The notes under the pieces were generated by a model. The model saw only the letters and a list, made by a program, of their open reading frames with translations. It did no database searches and was not told where the DNA came from. Shown here one piece after another: positions 55,933-64,000 of a DNA stretch of 64,000 bases. Made by a program: the position numbers and the translations under genes. This DNA comes from Streptomyces sp. NBC_01264 (lineage in GTDB: Bacteria; Actinomycetota; Actinomycetes; Streptomycetales; Streptomycetaceae), in the NCBI RefSeq assembly GCF_026340675.1, contig NZ_JAPEOX010000001.1:372001-436000 (forward strand). The letters run 5' to 3'. How positions within the stretch are numbered: the stretch's first letter is position 1; every line of letters begins with the position of its first letter.

Positions 55933-57081
55933 TCATCCGGCGATGCCACGATGGTCCGCAGGCCCGGACAGGTCCCTGGCGACCAGCGCTGCCTGGAGCA
56001 GCCGCGCCTGCGCGGGAACCGCGAGGTCGAGGCCGGTCAGTGCGCTCACTCGCTGCAAACGGTAGTCCAGGGTGTTGCGGTGGACGCACAGCTCCGACGC
56101 TGTCCGGCGGCGGTTGAGCCCCCGCTCGACGAACACGCGCAGCGTCTCGAGCAGGAAGGGGTGCTCCTCCAGGGGGTCGAGTTTGGCCGCCAGGCGTACG
56201 AGGCCGTCCCCGGGGCGCGCGATCTGGTGCTCCAGCAGCACGTCGTCGAGGCGGTAGCACCCCGGTGGGCGTCCCAGGCGTCGTACGAGATCCAGCACGC
56301 GGCCGGCCTCCTGCGCCGCCGCCGGGACGGCCGCCGGCGCGTGGGAGCGGGCGGCGGCGGCCCACACGCCCTGCCCCATGTCCTTCTCCAGCCGAGCCAC
56401 CAGGCCCGGGACGTCGGGCCTGCCCGGGAGCAGGGCGATCCAGGCGACGTGGTCCATCAGCACGGGAATCCCGGTGAAGGCGTCGAGCGAGGACTGCACC
56501 AGTCTCGTGGGCGGGTCGGACTCGAACGCGAAGGCCACCACCTCGTGCTCGCCCGCCACGGACACCCGCGCCGCGTCGGCCAGTTCCTCGTGGGGACGTC
56601 CCGCCAGCAGGGCTCCGAGCAGGGCCCGCCGGACCCGTTTGTCCTCGCTGTGGATGTCCTCCTGGGCGTTCTGGTGCGCGAGGACGACCGCGGGCAGAGC
56701 GGCGTGCAGGCAGCCGAGCAGCTTGCCGCCCGCTCCGGCCAGCCCACCGGGCTCCGCGACCTCGGTCAGAGTCTGCCACCACACCTCGGCGCCGATCAGG
56801 TACGCGGCGATCACCGCCTCGAGGGGAACGCGCTCCTCGGCCCGGCGCGCCGACCATTCGATGAGCCGGGTCAGGTCGCCCGGAGCCATCGGACTCCCGC
56901 CGCCCTCGCGCAGTGCCCTGAGCAGCAGCGCGTGCACCGCCGCGATGGAGCGCGCCACCTCTCCCTGGAGGGTGCGGCGGGGCAGGGCCCCGTAGAACGG
57001 CGCCTCCGCCGCGCAGCGCGCGACCACGACGGCGGTGAAGTCACCGGCCCGGGCGGTCATCCGGGCGTGCAGGTCCGTCAT
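55933..57081 (-). CDS. PucR-family transcriptional regulator
   Basis: 382 residues: an N-terminal helical ligand domain (about 1-160), a CdaR-like middle domain and a C-terminal helix-turn-helix LNRRRTASELCVHRNTLDYR. The ATG at 57081 (ATDLHARM region) was taken as start; the frame extends to 57117 without support. Divergent or convergent neighbours are an esterase (convergent, 13 bp apart) and, 36 bases upstream on the same strand, the remnant acyl-CoA synthetase, which it may once have followed in an operon. Confidence 0.86.
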   Translation of the reverse strand: MTDLHARMTARAGDFTAVVVARCAAEAPFYGALPRRTLQGEVARSIAAVHALLLRALREGGGSPMAPGDLTRLIEWSARRAEERVPLEAVIAAYLIGAEVWWQTLTEVAEPGGLAGAGGKLLGCLHAALPAVVLAHQNAQEDIHSEDKRVRRALLGALLAGRPHEELADAARVSVAGEHEVVAFAFESDPPTRLVQSSLDAFTGIPVLMDHVAWIALLPGRPDVPGLVARLEKDMGQGVWAAAARSHAPAAVPAAAQEAGRVLDLVRRLGRPPGCYRLDDVLLEHQIARPGDGLVRLAAKLDPLEEHPFLLETLRVFVERGLNRRRTASELCVHRNTLDYRLQRVSALTGLDLAVPAQARLLQAALVARDLSGPADHRGIAG

Positions 57082-57117
57082 CGGCGCATCGTCACACCGG
57101 CCCGGCCGCGGCGTCAA

Positions 57118-58052
57118 TCACGCGCCGGACCGGCGCAGCTCGCGCTTGAGCACCTTGCCGCTGGGCCCCAGGGGCAGCGCGGGAAGGAACCGTACGATCC
57201 GCGGGTACTTGTGCCGGCCCAGGCCCTCCCGGCTCCAGGCCACGAGCTCGTCCCCGGTGGCGTCGTGGCGCAGCACCACGACGGCGCAGATCTCCTCGCC
57301 CCGGGCCGGATCGGGCAGACCGACGACGGCGACCTCGGCGACGGCGGGGTGACGGGCGAGCACCTCTTCGACCTCGTGGGGGTAGACGTAGTAGCCGCCC
57401 CGGATGATGAGGTCCTTCTCGCGGTCGACGATGGTGAGGAAGCCGTCCTCGTCGCGCACAACCGGAGCGCCGCGGGGCGGCGGTCGTCGTCCGCTGCAGC
57501 CTCGGTGAGAGCGTGGTACATGGTCGGGACGCCCATGAACACGGTGACCCGCTCGTGGATCATGGCGTCCAGGGCGGTCGGTCCGCTGAAGCGGGGCAGC
57601 AGGACGAGGGTGGCACCGGCGCGCAGGGTGGCGTTCATCGCGCAGCTCTGACCGTAGCTGTGGAACAGCGGCAGACATCCCAGCACCGTGTCGCCGGGCG
57701 TCAGACCGAGCAGGTCCGGCCGCAGTGCCCCTCCGCTGACGAGCGCCTTCGCTCCGCTGTGCCGCATCACGTACTCCACCTCGTCGGCCACCAGCAGTGC
57801 GTGCACCGGGACCACGGTCGCGCCTGCCGCGAGCACCGCGTAGTAGGCGCGGAGGAAGTCCGCGGTGTTCGGCAGCAGCACCGCCACCCGGTCACCGTGT
57901 CCGATCCCGCGGGTCCGCAGGACGGCGGCGAAACCCAGGACCTCGTCCCAGAGCCGCGCGTAGGTGAGGCGCACCTCCCCCTCGACGACGGCGATGCGGT
58001 CCGGGTGGCGGTGGGCCGAGTCGGAGAGCAGGGTGGCGACGCTGAGCGGCAC
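57118..58052 (-). pseudogene. Acyl-CoA synthetase (AMP-binding), internally deleted
   Basis: The start is normal (AAGGAG then GTG; SVATLLSDSAHRHPDRIAVV, VLPNTADFLRAYYAVLAAGA-like region) and so is the end (LTIVDREKDLIIRGGYYVYP to PSGKVLKRELRRSG). Two pieces are missing. Between SGGALRPDLLGL and TPGDTVLGCLPLFHSYGQ about 40-50 residues are gone, including the AMP-binding P-loop. After TMYHALTEAAADDDRRPAAL roughly 120-150 residues, including the A5 motif, are gone and the frame shifts into VVRDEDGFLTIV. It cannot make acyl-adenylates. The frame read straight on stops at 57114; the original stop is at 57118. Confidence 0.85.
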
Positions 58053-58191
58053 GGTGGCTCCTTCGTACGGGGGTAGCGGCAGGGCCAGAATCGGGGACGG
58101 GCCGATGGCGCGGCCATCTGCATCCGCACAGCGTTCGTACCGCAGCGTTGGGCACGGGCACCCGGGCTTCCGAGCGGACGGTGCATATGCC

Positions 58192-58197
58192 TAACCT
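58192..58197 (+). promoter_or_regulatory. Leaderless-type -10 element (TAACCT) for the PucR gene
   Basis: TAACCT lies exactly six bases before the ATG at 58204, the leaderless layout also seen at 31.9 kb. The 8-bp palindrome GCATATGC (58183-58190) sits immediately upstream, where a regulator bound between -35 and -10 could block transcription. Confidence 0.5.
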
Positions 58198-58203
58198 GCG
58201 GCC

Positions 58204-59382
58204 ATGAACGACGAGGAACGGGCGCTGCGCCGGCAGCTGGCGACAGCTCTGCTCGCGGACCTCGGCCGCCTTACCGACGCCCTGACGGCCGACATCCGCG
58301 CGCACAGCCCCTTCTACGCAGCCGGCCGGACCGTCTCCCACGCGGATCTGCGGACCACCTGCCGCCGCAACGTGGAGCTGGCCCTCAACGATTTCGGCGA
58401 GCTGCCGTCGAGCGGGCGCCACATCGAGGCCGCCGCCACCGAGACCGGACGGCTGCGCGCCGAGCAGGGTGTGCCGCTGGTCACCGTGCTCCATGCGTTC
58501 CGGCGCGGCGGCCGGGTCATCTGGCAGGCGCTGGCGGACCGGATGCGCGACCGGCCACCGGCACAGCAGCGGATGCTCGGCGACATCGCGGGCGCCCTGT
58601 GGGAAACCATCGACCGGTTCTCGTCCGCCATGGCGGACGCGTACGGGATCACCACCGTGGAGCTGCAGCACCGGGAGGACTCCCGGCGCGGCGCCCTCTT
58701 CGAGGCGTTGCTCGACGGGCGGGGCGGTGACCCGGCCGTGGCCGCCGCGGCGGCCACGGCCCTCGGGGTGCCGGCCCGCGACCTGTACGCCGTGGTCGTC
58801 ATCGCCCAGGACCCGGCGTCGCCCGCCGAGCCGGGGCCCGCGCTGGAAGCCGCCGGGCTGTGGTCGTTCTGGCGGCCGCGCGCGGAGGTCCTCGCCGGCC
58901 TCGTACGGTTCGGCTCCGCCACACCCGAGGAGCTGACGCGGACCCTGCGCGGGGTGGTGCGCCGCGCGGCGGGGATCTCGCCGCCGTTCGAGGAACTGAC
59001 CGGGGTCGACCGGGGGCTGCGGCTGGCGGGGCGTGCGCTCGCGACGCTCTCGCCGGGTGCCGGGGAGGTCGCGGCCCTCGACGACAGGTTGGCGCACGCC
59101 GCGCTCCGTGCCGACCCGGAGATCGCTCAACGCCTGGTGGGGCGCTATCTCGAGGGTGTCCTGCGCAGTGGTGCCGAACGGGCGGTGCTGCTGGACACGC
59201 TGCGGGTCTGGCTCGACGAGGGGTGTTCCGCCTCCCGTACCGCCGAGAGGCTCTACTGCCACCGCAATACGGTGCGGGGCCGGGTCGGACGAATCGCCGA
59301 ACTCACCGGCTGGTCCGCGGAATCCGGCGAGGCCCGTCTCGGCTGGGCACTCGCCTTGCGGGCGCTGGGGGTATCGCCCTGA
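58204..59382 (+). CDS. PucR-family transcriptional regulator
   Basis: 392 residues with the same plan as the gene at 55933: helical N-terminal sensor region, CdaR-like middle domain starting near YAVVVIAQDP and a PucR helix-turn-helix CSASRTAERLYCHRNTVRGR. Leaderless start. It is divergent from the acyl-CoA synthetase remnant, the usual arrangement for a regulator of such a gene, so its target may be lost. Confidence 0.88.
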   Translation: MNDEERALRRQLATALLADLGRLTDALTADIRAHSPFYAAGRTVSHADLRTTCRRNVELALNDFGELPSSGRHIEAAATETGRLRAEQGVPLVTVLHAFRRGGRVIWQALADRMRDRPPAQQRMLGDIAGALWETIDRFSSAMADAYGITTVELQHREDSRRGALFEALLDGRGGDPAVAAAAATALGVPARDLYAVVVIAQDPASPAEPGPALEAAGLWSFWRPRAEVLAGLVRFGSATPEELTRTLRGVVRRAAGISPPFEELTGVDRGLRLAGRALATLSPGAGEVAALDDRLAHAALRADPEIAQRLVGRYLEGVLRSGAERAVLLDTLRVWLDEGCSASRTAERLYCHRNTVRGRVGRIAELTGWSAESGEARLGWALALRALGVSP

Positions 59383-59413
59383 AGGCCGGGGCCGGGCACG
59401 GGCCCCGGACGCT

Positions 59414-59914
59414 TCAGCCGGTTTCCAGAGCCTTCTTGAGGTTGCGCAAGGTCGTGCCGATGTTCCTGCGCTGGAAATCGGCGAAGACGCTTCCGCCCGT
59501 CGCCACCCGGTCGAAGGCGTTCGCCACGAAGTCCGGCCACGACCGGCGGTCGTCGGTCCACGTCTCGGTCACCCGGGTCCCCTCCGGGACGGGCTCGAAG
59601 CGGTACTCCCACGTGGCGATGGGGCCCGGCAGCCGCGGCCGCGTGACACCGATGGCATGTACCCGGAACCGGAACAACCTGTCCGGCTCGAGTGCCGTCA
59701 CGGTGCAGCGGGTGGTCCAGCGGAAGGCACCGCGTTTGTTCCGCCCGTCGAAGACCATCCCGACGCTCGGTTCCGGGGCACCCCCGTGCACGATGGCACC
59801 GAGGTTCTCCGGGCTCCAGTCCCCCATCCGCGCGGGATCGGATACGCGCCGGTAGACCTCTGCGGGACCGACATGGACGACGATGCTGTCGGACACCGTC
59901 AGCGTACGAGGCAT
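59414..59914 (-). CDS. SRPBCC-family protein (polyketide cyclase/dehydrase-like)
   Basis: 166 residues with the START/Bet v1 helix-grip fold pattern: SDSIVVHVGPAEVYRRVSDP, DWSPENLGAIVHGG, RFRVHAIGV, WEYRFEPVPEGTRVTETW and a long C-terminal helix NIGTTLRNLKKALE. Such proteins bind hydrophobic ligands; few are true cyclases. AAAGGAG precedes the ATG. Stands alone between a PucR gene and the NRPS block. Confidence 0.85.
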   Translation of the reverse strand: MPRTLTVSDSIVVHVGPAEVYRRVSDPARMGDWSPENLGAIVHGGAPEPSVGMVFDGRNKRGAFRWTTRCTVTALEPDRLFRFRVHAIGVTRPRLPGPIATWEYRFEPVPEGTRVTETWTDDRRSWPDFVANAFDRVATGGSVFADFQRRNIGTTLRNLKKALETG

Positions 59915-60064
59915 GGTTCTCCTTTCAACAGGTCAGACGCTACCGCCCTGCCTCACCCCGTGGCTACCCCTCGGTAACTTCAAGACCTGAGGCACCGTTC
60001 GCCGGGAGTCCCGCACCGCCAGGACAGCGGCTTCGGACGCGAGGGTGAACATCAGGACGCCCGC

Positions 60065-61171
60065 CTACCCGTATCGGCGCAGTTCGTGGAAGAAGCCGTC
60101 GATGACGTTCAGTTGCCCGGTGCGGGCTGCCTCGTCGTAGACGTGTTTGCCGACGGCGAGGTCGAGTACGCCCAGGCCGAAGGGTGAGAACACCACCGGC
60201 CGGTCTTGCGGCAGTACCGCACGGCCGGTCGTGACGTCGTGCAGTGTGCCGGTGAGGAAGTCTCGGTTCCCCGTGAGCTGTTCGGCCAGGTGGGGCGAGG
60301 TGTCGGCCTTCAGGCAGTGCTCGATGTCGTCGACGACGTTGGCCGAGGCGAGCAGGATTTCGGGGGCGAGGTCGCGCAGTGACACGTGCAGGACCAGGGG
60401 GTTGTGGTCGAACCATGCCGGGTCGGTGACGTGTGGCCGGCTGGCGACGGTGGCGAAGACGAGCAGGTCGCTGGAGCGGATCAGCTGCTCGGGGCTGTCG
60501 TGCACCGTGATCCGGGTGGCCGCGGGGGTGTCTTGGAGGTAGCTGCGGAAGCCGGAGGCGCTGTCGGCGGAGACGTCGTACACGCCGATCTCGTCGAAGG
60601 ACCAGCCGGTCGCGGTCAGGAAGGTATGGATGTAGCGGGCGATGAGGCCTGTTCCGAAGAATCCGACGCGGGCCGGTCGTGTCCGGCGGCCCTGGCTGAG
60701 CCTGCCGGCCGCTGATGCGGCCATCGCGGCCGTTCGGGTGGCGCTGATGATGGAGCTCTCCAGGCAGGCGAACGGGTAGCCGGTGTCGTGGTCGTTGAGG
60801 ATCAGAACGGCCGATGCCCTGGGGATGCCGGCCTGCACGTTGTCGGGGAAGCTGGAGATCCACTTGAGGCCGTCCACCGGCGCCTGTCCGCCGATCGAAG
60901 CGGGCAGCGCGATGATGCGGGCGGTCGGGCGGTCCGGGAAGCGCAGGAAGTACGAGGGCGGGTTCACCGACTCCCCCACGGCGTGGAGATGGTAGGTGGC
61001 CTCGATCAGCTCCATGATCTGCTGTTCCTGACCCTGAAGGGTGTGCTGGACCTGGGCTCCTGGGATCACGGCGAACGGGGGCACCGTGATCGGGGGCACG
61101 GCGAGCGGCGCCGGCCCTGCGTTCGGTTCGGGCATCGGGGACTGCGCGGCAGCGGGACGGACCGTGGTCAT
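60065..61171 (-). CDS. sbnB: SbnB-like N-(2-amino-2-carboxyethyl)-L-glutamate dehydrogenase
   Basis: 368-residue member of the ornithine cyclodeaminase/mu-crystallin family, of the SbnB type that works with SbnA to make L-2,3-diaminopropionate. Visible are GLKWISSFPDNVQAGIPRAS, ACLESSIISATRTAAMAASA and the NAD site VGFFGTGLIARY. The C-terminal DGFFHELRRYG is also typical. The first 25 residues are Pro-rich. ATGA overlap with the upstream oxygenase, AAGGGAG ahead of the ATG. SbnA is not in the window and would be expected upstream of the NRPS gene or elsewhere in the cluster. Confidence 0.85.
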   Translation of the reverse strand: MTTVRPAAAQSPMPEPNAGPAPLAVPPITVPPFAVIPGAQVQHTLQGQEQQIMELIEATYHLHAVGESVNPPSYFLRFPDRPTARIIALPASIGGQAPVDGLKWISSFPDNVQAGIPRASAVLILNDHDTGYPFACLESSIISATRTAAMAASAAGRLSQGRRTRPARVGFFGTGLIARYIHTFLTATGWSFDEIGVYDVSADSASGFRSYLQDTPAATRITVHDSPEQLIRSSDLLVFATVASRPHVTDPAWFDHNPLVLHVSLRDLAPEILLASANVVDDIEHCLKADTSPHLAEQLTGNRDFLTGTLHDVTTGRAVLPQDRPVVFSPFGLGVLDLAVGKHVYDEAARTGQLNVIDGFFHELRRYG

Positions 61172-62223
61172 CGGGTGCTCCCTTCGGGGGCCGCGGCGGG
61201 TGCGGGCGGGAAAGAGGCCGGGGGCCGTGGTGCGGCCATGGCGACGAGGACATCGCGCGGCGGCTCGAAGGGTTCCCTGCTGTGGGCGGTGCGGATGTTG
61301 TCGATGAGCATCAGGTCGCCCGACTGCCACGGCTCGCGGACGGTGTGCTCGTCGTAGACCGTGTTGATCAGGTGGACCACGTCCTCGCCGATCGGTTCGC
61401 CGTCTCCGAAGAAGGTGTTGAACGGCAGGGCTTCGGGGCCGTAGACGTCGACGAGGTACTCCCGTACCTCGGGTGCCAGCGTCCACTCGTTGAGGAACGC
61501 GATCTGGTTGAACCAGCGGCGCCTGCCGGTGGCCGGGTCGCGCACCACGGCCGGGCGGCGCTGGCGGGTGCGCAAGGCGCCGTCGGCTTGCCAGGCGAAC
61601 TCGACGGCGTTGGCGCGGCAGTAGCTCTCGACGGCCGCCCGGTCGTCGGTGCCGAACGCCTCGGTCCAGGAGGCGCCGATGTCGTCGTTGTAGGTGCGGG
61701 TGAGCAGCCAGCCGTGCTGCTCGAACCGCTGGACGAGTTCCGGCGGCAGTGCCTCCAGGACGGTGGCGGAATCCGCGAGGGCGGTGGCTCCGCCCGTGGT
61801 GGGTGCCGTCAGACAGGCGAGCAGCAGCAGACCGGGAGGGCTGTGGGTGTAGCTGAGCTCGTGGTGCATGCACATGGGCTGGTTGGCCGGCCAGGCCGTG
61901 GAGGAGTACACGCCGGGGGCGTACGCCTGACGGGGGGCGAAGGCTTCGGTGTCGGTCATCAGGGCGGGGGTCAATCGGCCGAAGACGGAGGCGACCTGCC
62001 CCGTGTCGCACAGGGCGAGCCCCCGGACGAGTACGGCGCCGTGCTCGGTGACGAGGCCGTGCAGGGTGTGGCGGTGCTCGGCCGCCCAGGCCGGTAGACC
62101 GGCCTGGTCGGGGGTCGGAACACGCAGGATCGGGGGCTTGCCCGGGCACAGGTCCGCTCGGGGCACGGACGCGGAGGTGAGCACGGGGCCGGGGCTCATC
62201 GGGGCGGAGCTGGTGAATGACAT
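61168..62223 (-). CDS. TauD/TfdA-like Fe(II)/2-oxoglutarate-dependent oxygenase
   Basis: 351 residues. The iron ligands appear as HxE in CMHHELSYTH and a distal His in IDNIRTAHSREPFE, with the 2-oxoglutarate Arg just after. HxE in place of HxD is known in amino-acid hydroxylases of the AsnO type. N-terminal disordered stretch rich in Ser/Pro. It sits between NRPS and SbnB genes, so hydroxylation of a free or carrier-bound amino acid is the likely job. A start at 62223 leaves 41 bases after the NRPS stop. Confidence 0.83.
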   Translation of the reverse strand: MSFTSSAPMSPGPVLTSASVPRADLCPGKPPILRVPTPDQAGLPAWAAEHRHTLHGLVTEHGAVLVRGLALCDTGQVASVFGRLTPALMTDTEAFAPRQAYAPGVYSSTAWPANQPMCMHHELSYTHSPPGLLLLACLTAPTTGGATALADSATVLEALPPELVQRFEQHGWLLTRTYNDDIGASWTEAFGTDDRAAVESYCRANAVEFAWQADGALRTRQRRPAVVRDPATGRRRWFNQIAFLNEWTLAPEVREYLVDVYGPEALPFNTFFGDGEPIGEDVVHLINTVYDEHTVREPWQSGDLMLIDNIRTAHSREPFEPPRDVLVAMAAPRPPASFPPAPAAAPEGSTR

Positions 62224-62264
62224 GGTCTCTGTCCTTTCCGTGACGGTGAGGAGGACGCCGGCGA

Positions 62265-64000
62265 TCAGGGGGAAGCCGGCTGTGCGACGGGGCGCTGGTG
62301 GGATGCGGTGTCCAGGAACCTGGCCAGATCGATGAGGACGGGGTGTCGTACGACGTCTGCCGGGGACACGGCGCGGTCCAGGGTGATGGCGAGTTTCACG
62401 GCCGACAGGGAGGTGCCGCCTCGGTCGAAGAAGTTGTCGCGCCGGTCGATCCGGCCCTGCGGAATGCCGAGCGCGCTCGCCCACGCGGCCGCCATCCGCT
62501 GTTCGGCGGGCGTACGAGGCGCCTGGACATCGTCCTCGGTGGCGTGAAGCCGCGCGGCCAGGGCCGTCAGGGCTTTCCGGTCGATCTTGCTGTTGGGGGT
62601 CAGCGGGAGGCTTTCCTGCCAGTGGATGGCCGAGGGGACCATGTACCCGGGCAGTGACGTGCCCAGCCGGTCCAGCAGGATGCTGGTTTCGAGCGGGTAC
62701 GGGGCGGTGTAGAACGCCACCAGGTGGGTGCTGTGGTCGGGCCGTTCGGTGACCACGACGGCGCTGTCGCGGACCCCGGGTGCTCGTAGCAGGGTGTTTT
62801 CGATCTCGCCGGTCTCTATGCGGAAACCACGGATCTTGACCTGGTTGTCGCGGCGGCCCAGGAACTCCAGCTTGCCGTCGGGCCGCCAGCGGCCGACGTC
62901 GCCGCTGCGGTACAGCCGCTCGCCCTCACGGTGTGGATCGGCGAGGTACGTCGGCCGCGTGCGCTCGGCGTCGTTGACGTAGCCGCGGCCGACGCAGACC
63001 CCGGAGAAGGCGATCAGGCCGGGCGCGCCCAGGGGCACCGGGTTGAGGTGCTCGTCGACGACGTAGAGGCGCACGTTGTTGACGGGCCGGCCCAGCGGGA
63101 CCCGGTCGGCGTCCGGTGCGCGGTCCATGACCTCGTGGTTGGTGTCGTCGCTGGTCTCGGTCAGGCCGTAGGCGTTGACGAGTTTGATGTGGGGCTGGGC
63201 GGTGAACCAGCGCTGGGCGAGTTCCTTCTTCAGTGCCTCGCCCGTGACCGACACGTACCGCAGGTGCGGCAGCGCCCGGGGGTGCTGCTCGAGATGGGAC
63301 ACGACGACGTCGAGGTAGGAGGGGACGACCTGCAACACGGTGACCTGGCCTCGGGCAACGGTGTCGACGAACCGTGCGGCATCGAGGATCGTTTCCTGCT
63401 CGATCAGCAGGGTCCGCCCGCCGGCCAGCAGCGGGGCGAGCAGTTGCCACAGCGAGATGTCGAAACACTGGGGCGCGGTCTGGGCCACCACCTGCCCTTC
63501 GCCGATCTCGAGGTCGTCGATCTTGGCGTAGAGGTGGTTGAGCATGCCCTGGTGTTCGCACATCGCACCCTTGGGCTCACCCGTCGAGCCGGAGGTGAAG
63601 TAGATGTAGGCCAGCTGGTCCGGTGTGACGTCGATACCGAGATCGGTCCCGGCATGCTCCTCGCCGTAAGCGGTGTCGACGAACAGCGTCCGGACCTCGG
63701 GCCGGGAGGCCAAGGCCGGCTGGAGGGTGGCGGTGGCGGCCGGTTCTGTGATCACGAGCCCGCATCCGGCACGGGCCAGCATGGCTTCGATGCGTTCGGC
63801 CGGCAGATGCGGCTCGATGGGCAGGTACGCACCGCCGGCTTTGAAGACGGCCAGGACGGCGGCCAGCCAGTCCAGGTTCCTCTCCATCGCCACGGCAACC
63901 ACCCCTTCATGGCGGAGTCCTTGGGCCCGCAGGGCGCGGGCCAGCCGGTTGGCGCGGGTGTTGAGCTCCTGGTAGCTCCACCTCCGGTTGCCGTGCTGGG
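62265..64000 (-). CDS. NRPS adenylation + carrier domains, N-terminus outside window
   Basis: C-terminal 578 residues of a nonribosomal peptide synthetase. Core motifs: SYQELNTRANRLARAL (A1), YFTSGSTGEPKGAM (A3), FDISLWQ (A4), NAYGLTETSDD (A5), YRSGDVGRW (A7), DNQVKIRGFRIE (A8), LPLTPNSKIDRKAL (A10) and a carrier domain with phosphopantetheine Ser in FFDRGGTSLSAVK. My reading of the binding-pocket residues is D-I-W-Q-S-T-A-D-D. The two acidic residues at positions 330-331 suit a basic amino acid. No condensation or thioesterase domain follows the carrier domain. A domains upstream of 64000 cannot be seen. Confidence 0.93.
   Translation of the reverse strand, partial: QHGNRRWSYQELNTRANRLARALRAQGLRHEGVVAVAMERNLDWLAAVLAVFKAGGAYLPIEPHLPAERIEAMLARAGCGLVITEPAATATLQPALASRPEVRTLFVDTAYGEEHAGTDLGIDVTPDQLAYIYFTSGSTGEPKGAMCEHQGMLNHLYAKIDDLEIGEGQVVAQTAPQCFDISLWQLLAPLLAGGRTLLIEQETILDAARFVDTVARGQVTVLQVVPSYLDVVVSHLEQHPRALPHLRYVSVTGEALKKELAQRWFTAQPHIKLVNAYGLTETSDDTNHEVMDRAPDADRVPLGRPVNNVRLYVVDEHLNPVPLGAPGLIAFSGVCVGRGYVNDAERTRPTYLADPHREGERLYRSGDVGRWRPDGKLEFLGRRDNQVKIRGFRIETGEIENTLLRAPGVRDSAVVVTERPDHSTHLVAFYTAPYPLETSILLDRLGTSLPGYMVPSAIHWQESLPLTPNSKIDRKALTALAARLHATEDDVQAPRTPAEQRMAAAWASALGIPQGRIDRRDNFFDRGGTSLSAVKLAITLDRAVSPADVVRHPVLIDLARFLDTASHQRPVAQPASP

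Overview
The window is high-GC DNA with a very strong third-position G/C bias. It has GTG starts, ATGA/GTGA-type gene overlaps, leaderless promoters and actinomycete families (MceA-F operon, PucR/CdaR regulators, barstar-like and DUF6801-type proteins). All of this points to a Streptomyces or close relative. The density of broken genes and the nonribosomal peptide synthetase (NRPS) gene at the right edge suggest an accessory part of the chromosome. That last point is inference.

Layout. 1-9.8 kb (minus strand): an MMPL exporter cut by the window edge with a clean operator-like palindrome upstream; a FUSC-type exporter coupled to an auxiliary tryptophanyl-tRNA synthetase that has an attenuator-like leader; an MFS exporter; a B. 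subtilis-type adenylosuccinate lyase coupled to a GNAT acetyltransferase; an FMN split-barrel protein. 10.5-17.9 kb (plus): a complete glycine-betaine operon with betaine aldehyde dehydrogenase, choline oxidase-like GMC enzyme, and ABC ATPase, double-length permease and lipoprotein. 18-22.3 kb: a two-component system wedged between a 3'-truncated barstar-type gene and a 5'-truncated, twice frameshifted ABC1 kinase remnant. 22.3-29.6 kb (minus): an HSP90-family ATPase, an abutting large TPR protein (frameshifted near its end) and two uncharacterised paralogous helical proteins. 29.9-35.8 kb: a toxin-antitoxin-like pair, a DUF1206 protein, an AI-2E-type permease, a decayed BCCT transporter and a PucR-type regulator. 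36-39.5 kb (minus): three secreted proteins, one with a DUF6801-like domain. 40-52.1 kb (plus): a complete Mce lipid-importer operon with ATPase, two YrbE permeases, MceA-F and four Mce-associated proteins. 52.2-56 kb: an Nramp-like transporter, a PETase-like alpha/beta hydrolase and a type-B carboxylesterase. 55.9-59.9 kb: two PucR regulators around a gutted acyl-CoA synthetase, then an SRPBCC protein. 60-64 kb (minus): the edge of an NRPS cluster with an A-PCP protein, an Fe(II)/2-oxoglutarate oxygenase and SbnB for 2,3-diaminopropionate.

How the genes work together. The betaine operon couples uptake of choline/betaine with two-step oxidation to glycine betaine; a second (BCCT) route has been lost by mutation. 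The Mce operon should energise uptake of lipid or sterol-like substrates across the envelope; the secreted proteins transcribed away from it may share that role. The NRPS trio would make, modify and load an amino acid building block, probably diaminopropionate or a relative.

Five genes are visibly damaged: barstar-type, ABC1, TPR, BCCT and acyl-CoA synthetase. Either the locus is decaying or part of the single-base damage is sequencing error; the internal deletions cannot be explained by base-call errors. No tRNA, rRNA, CRISPR array or insertion sequence was recognised.
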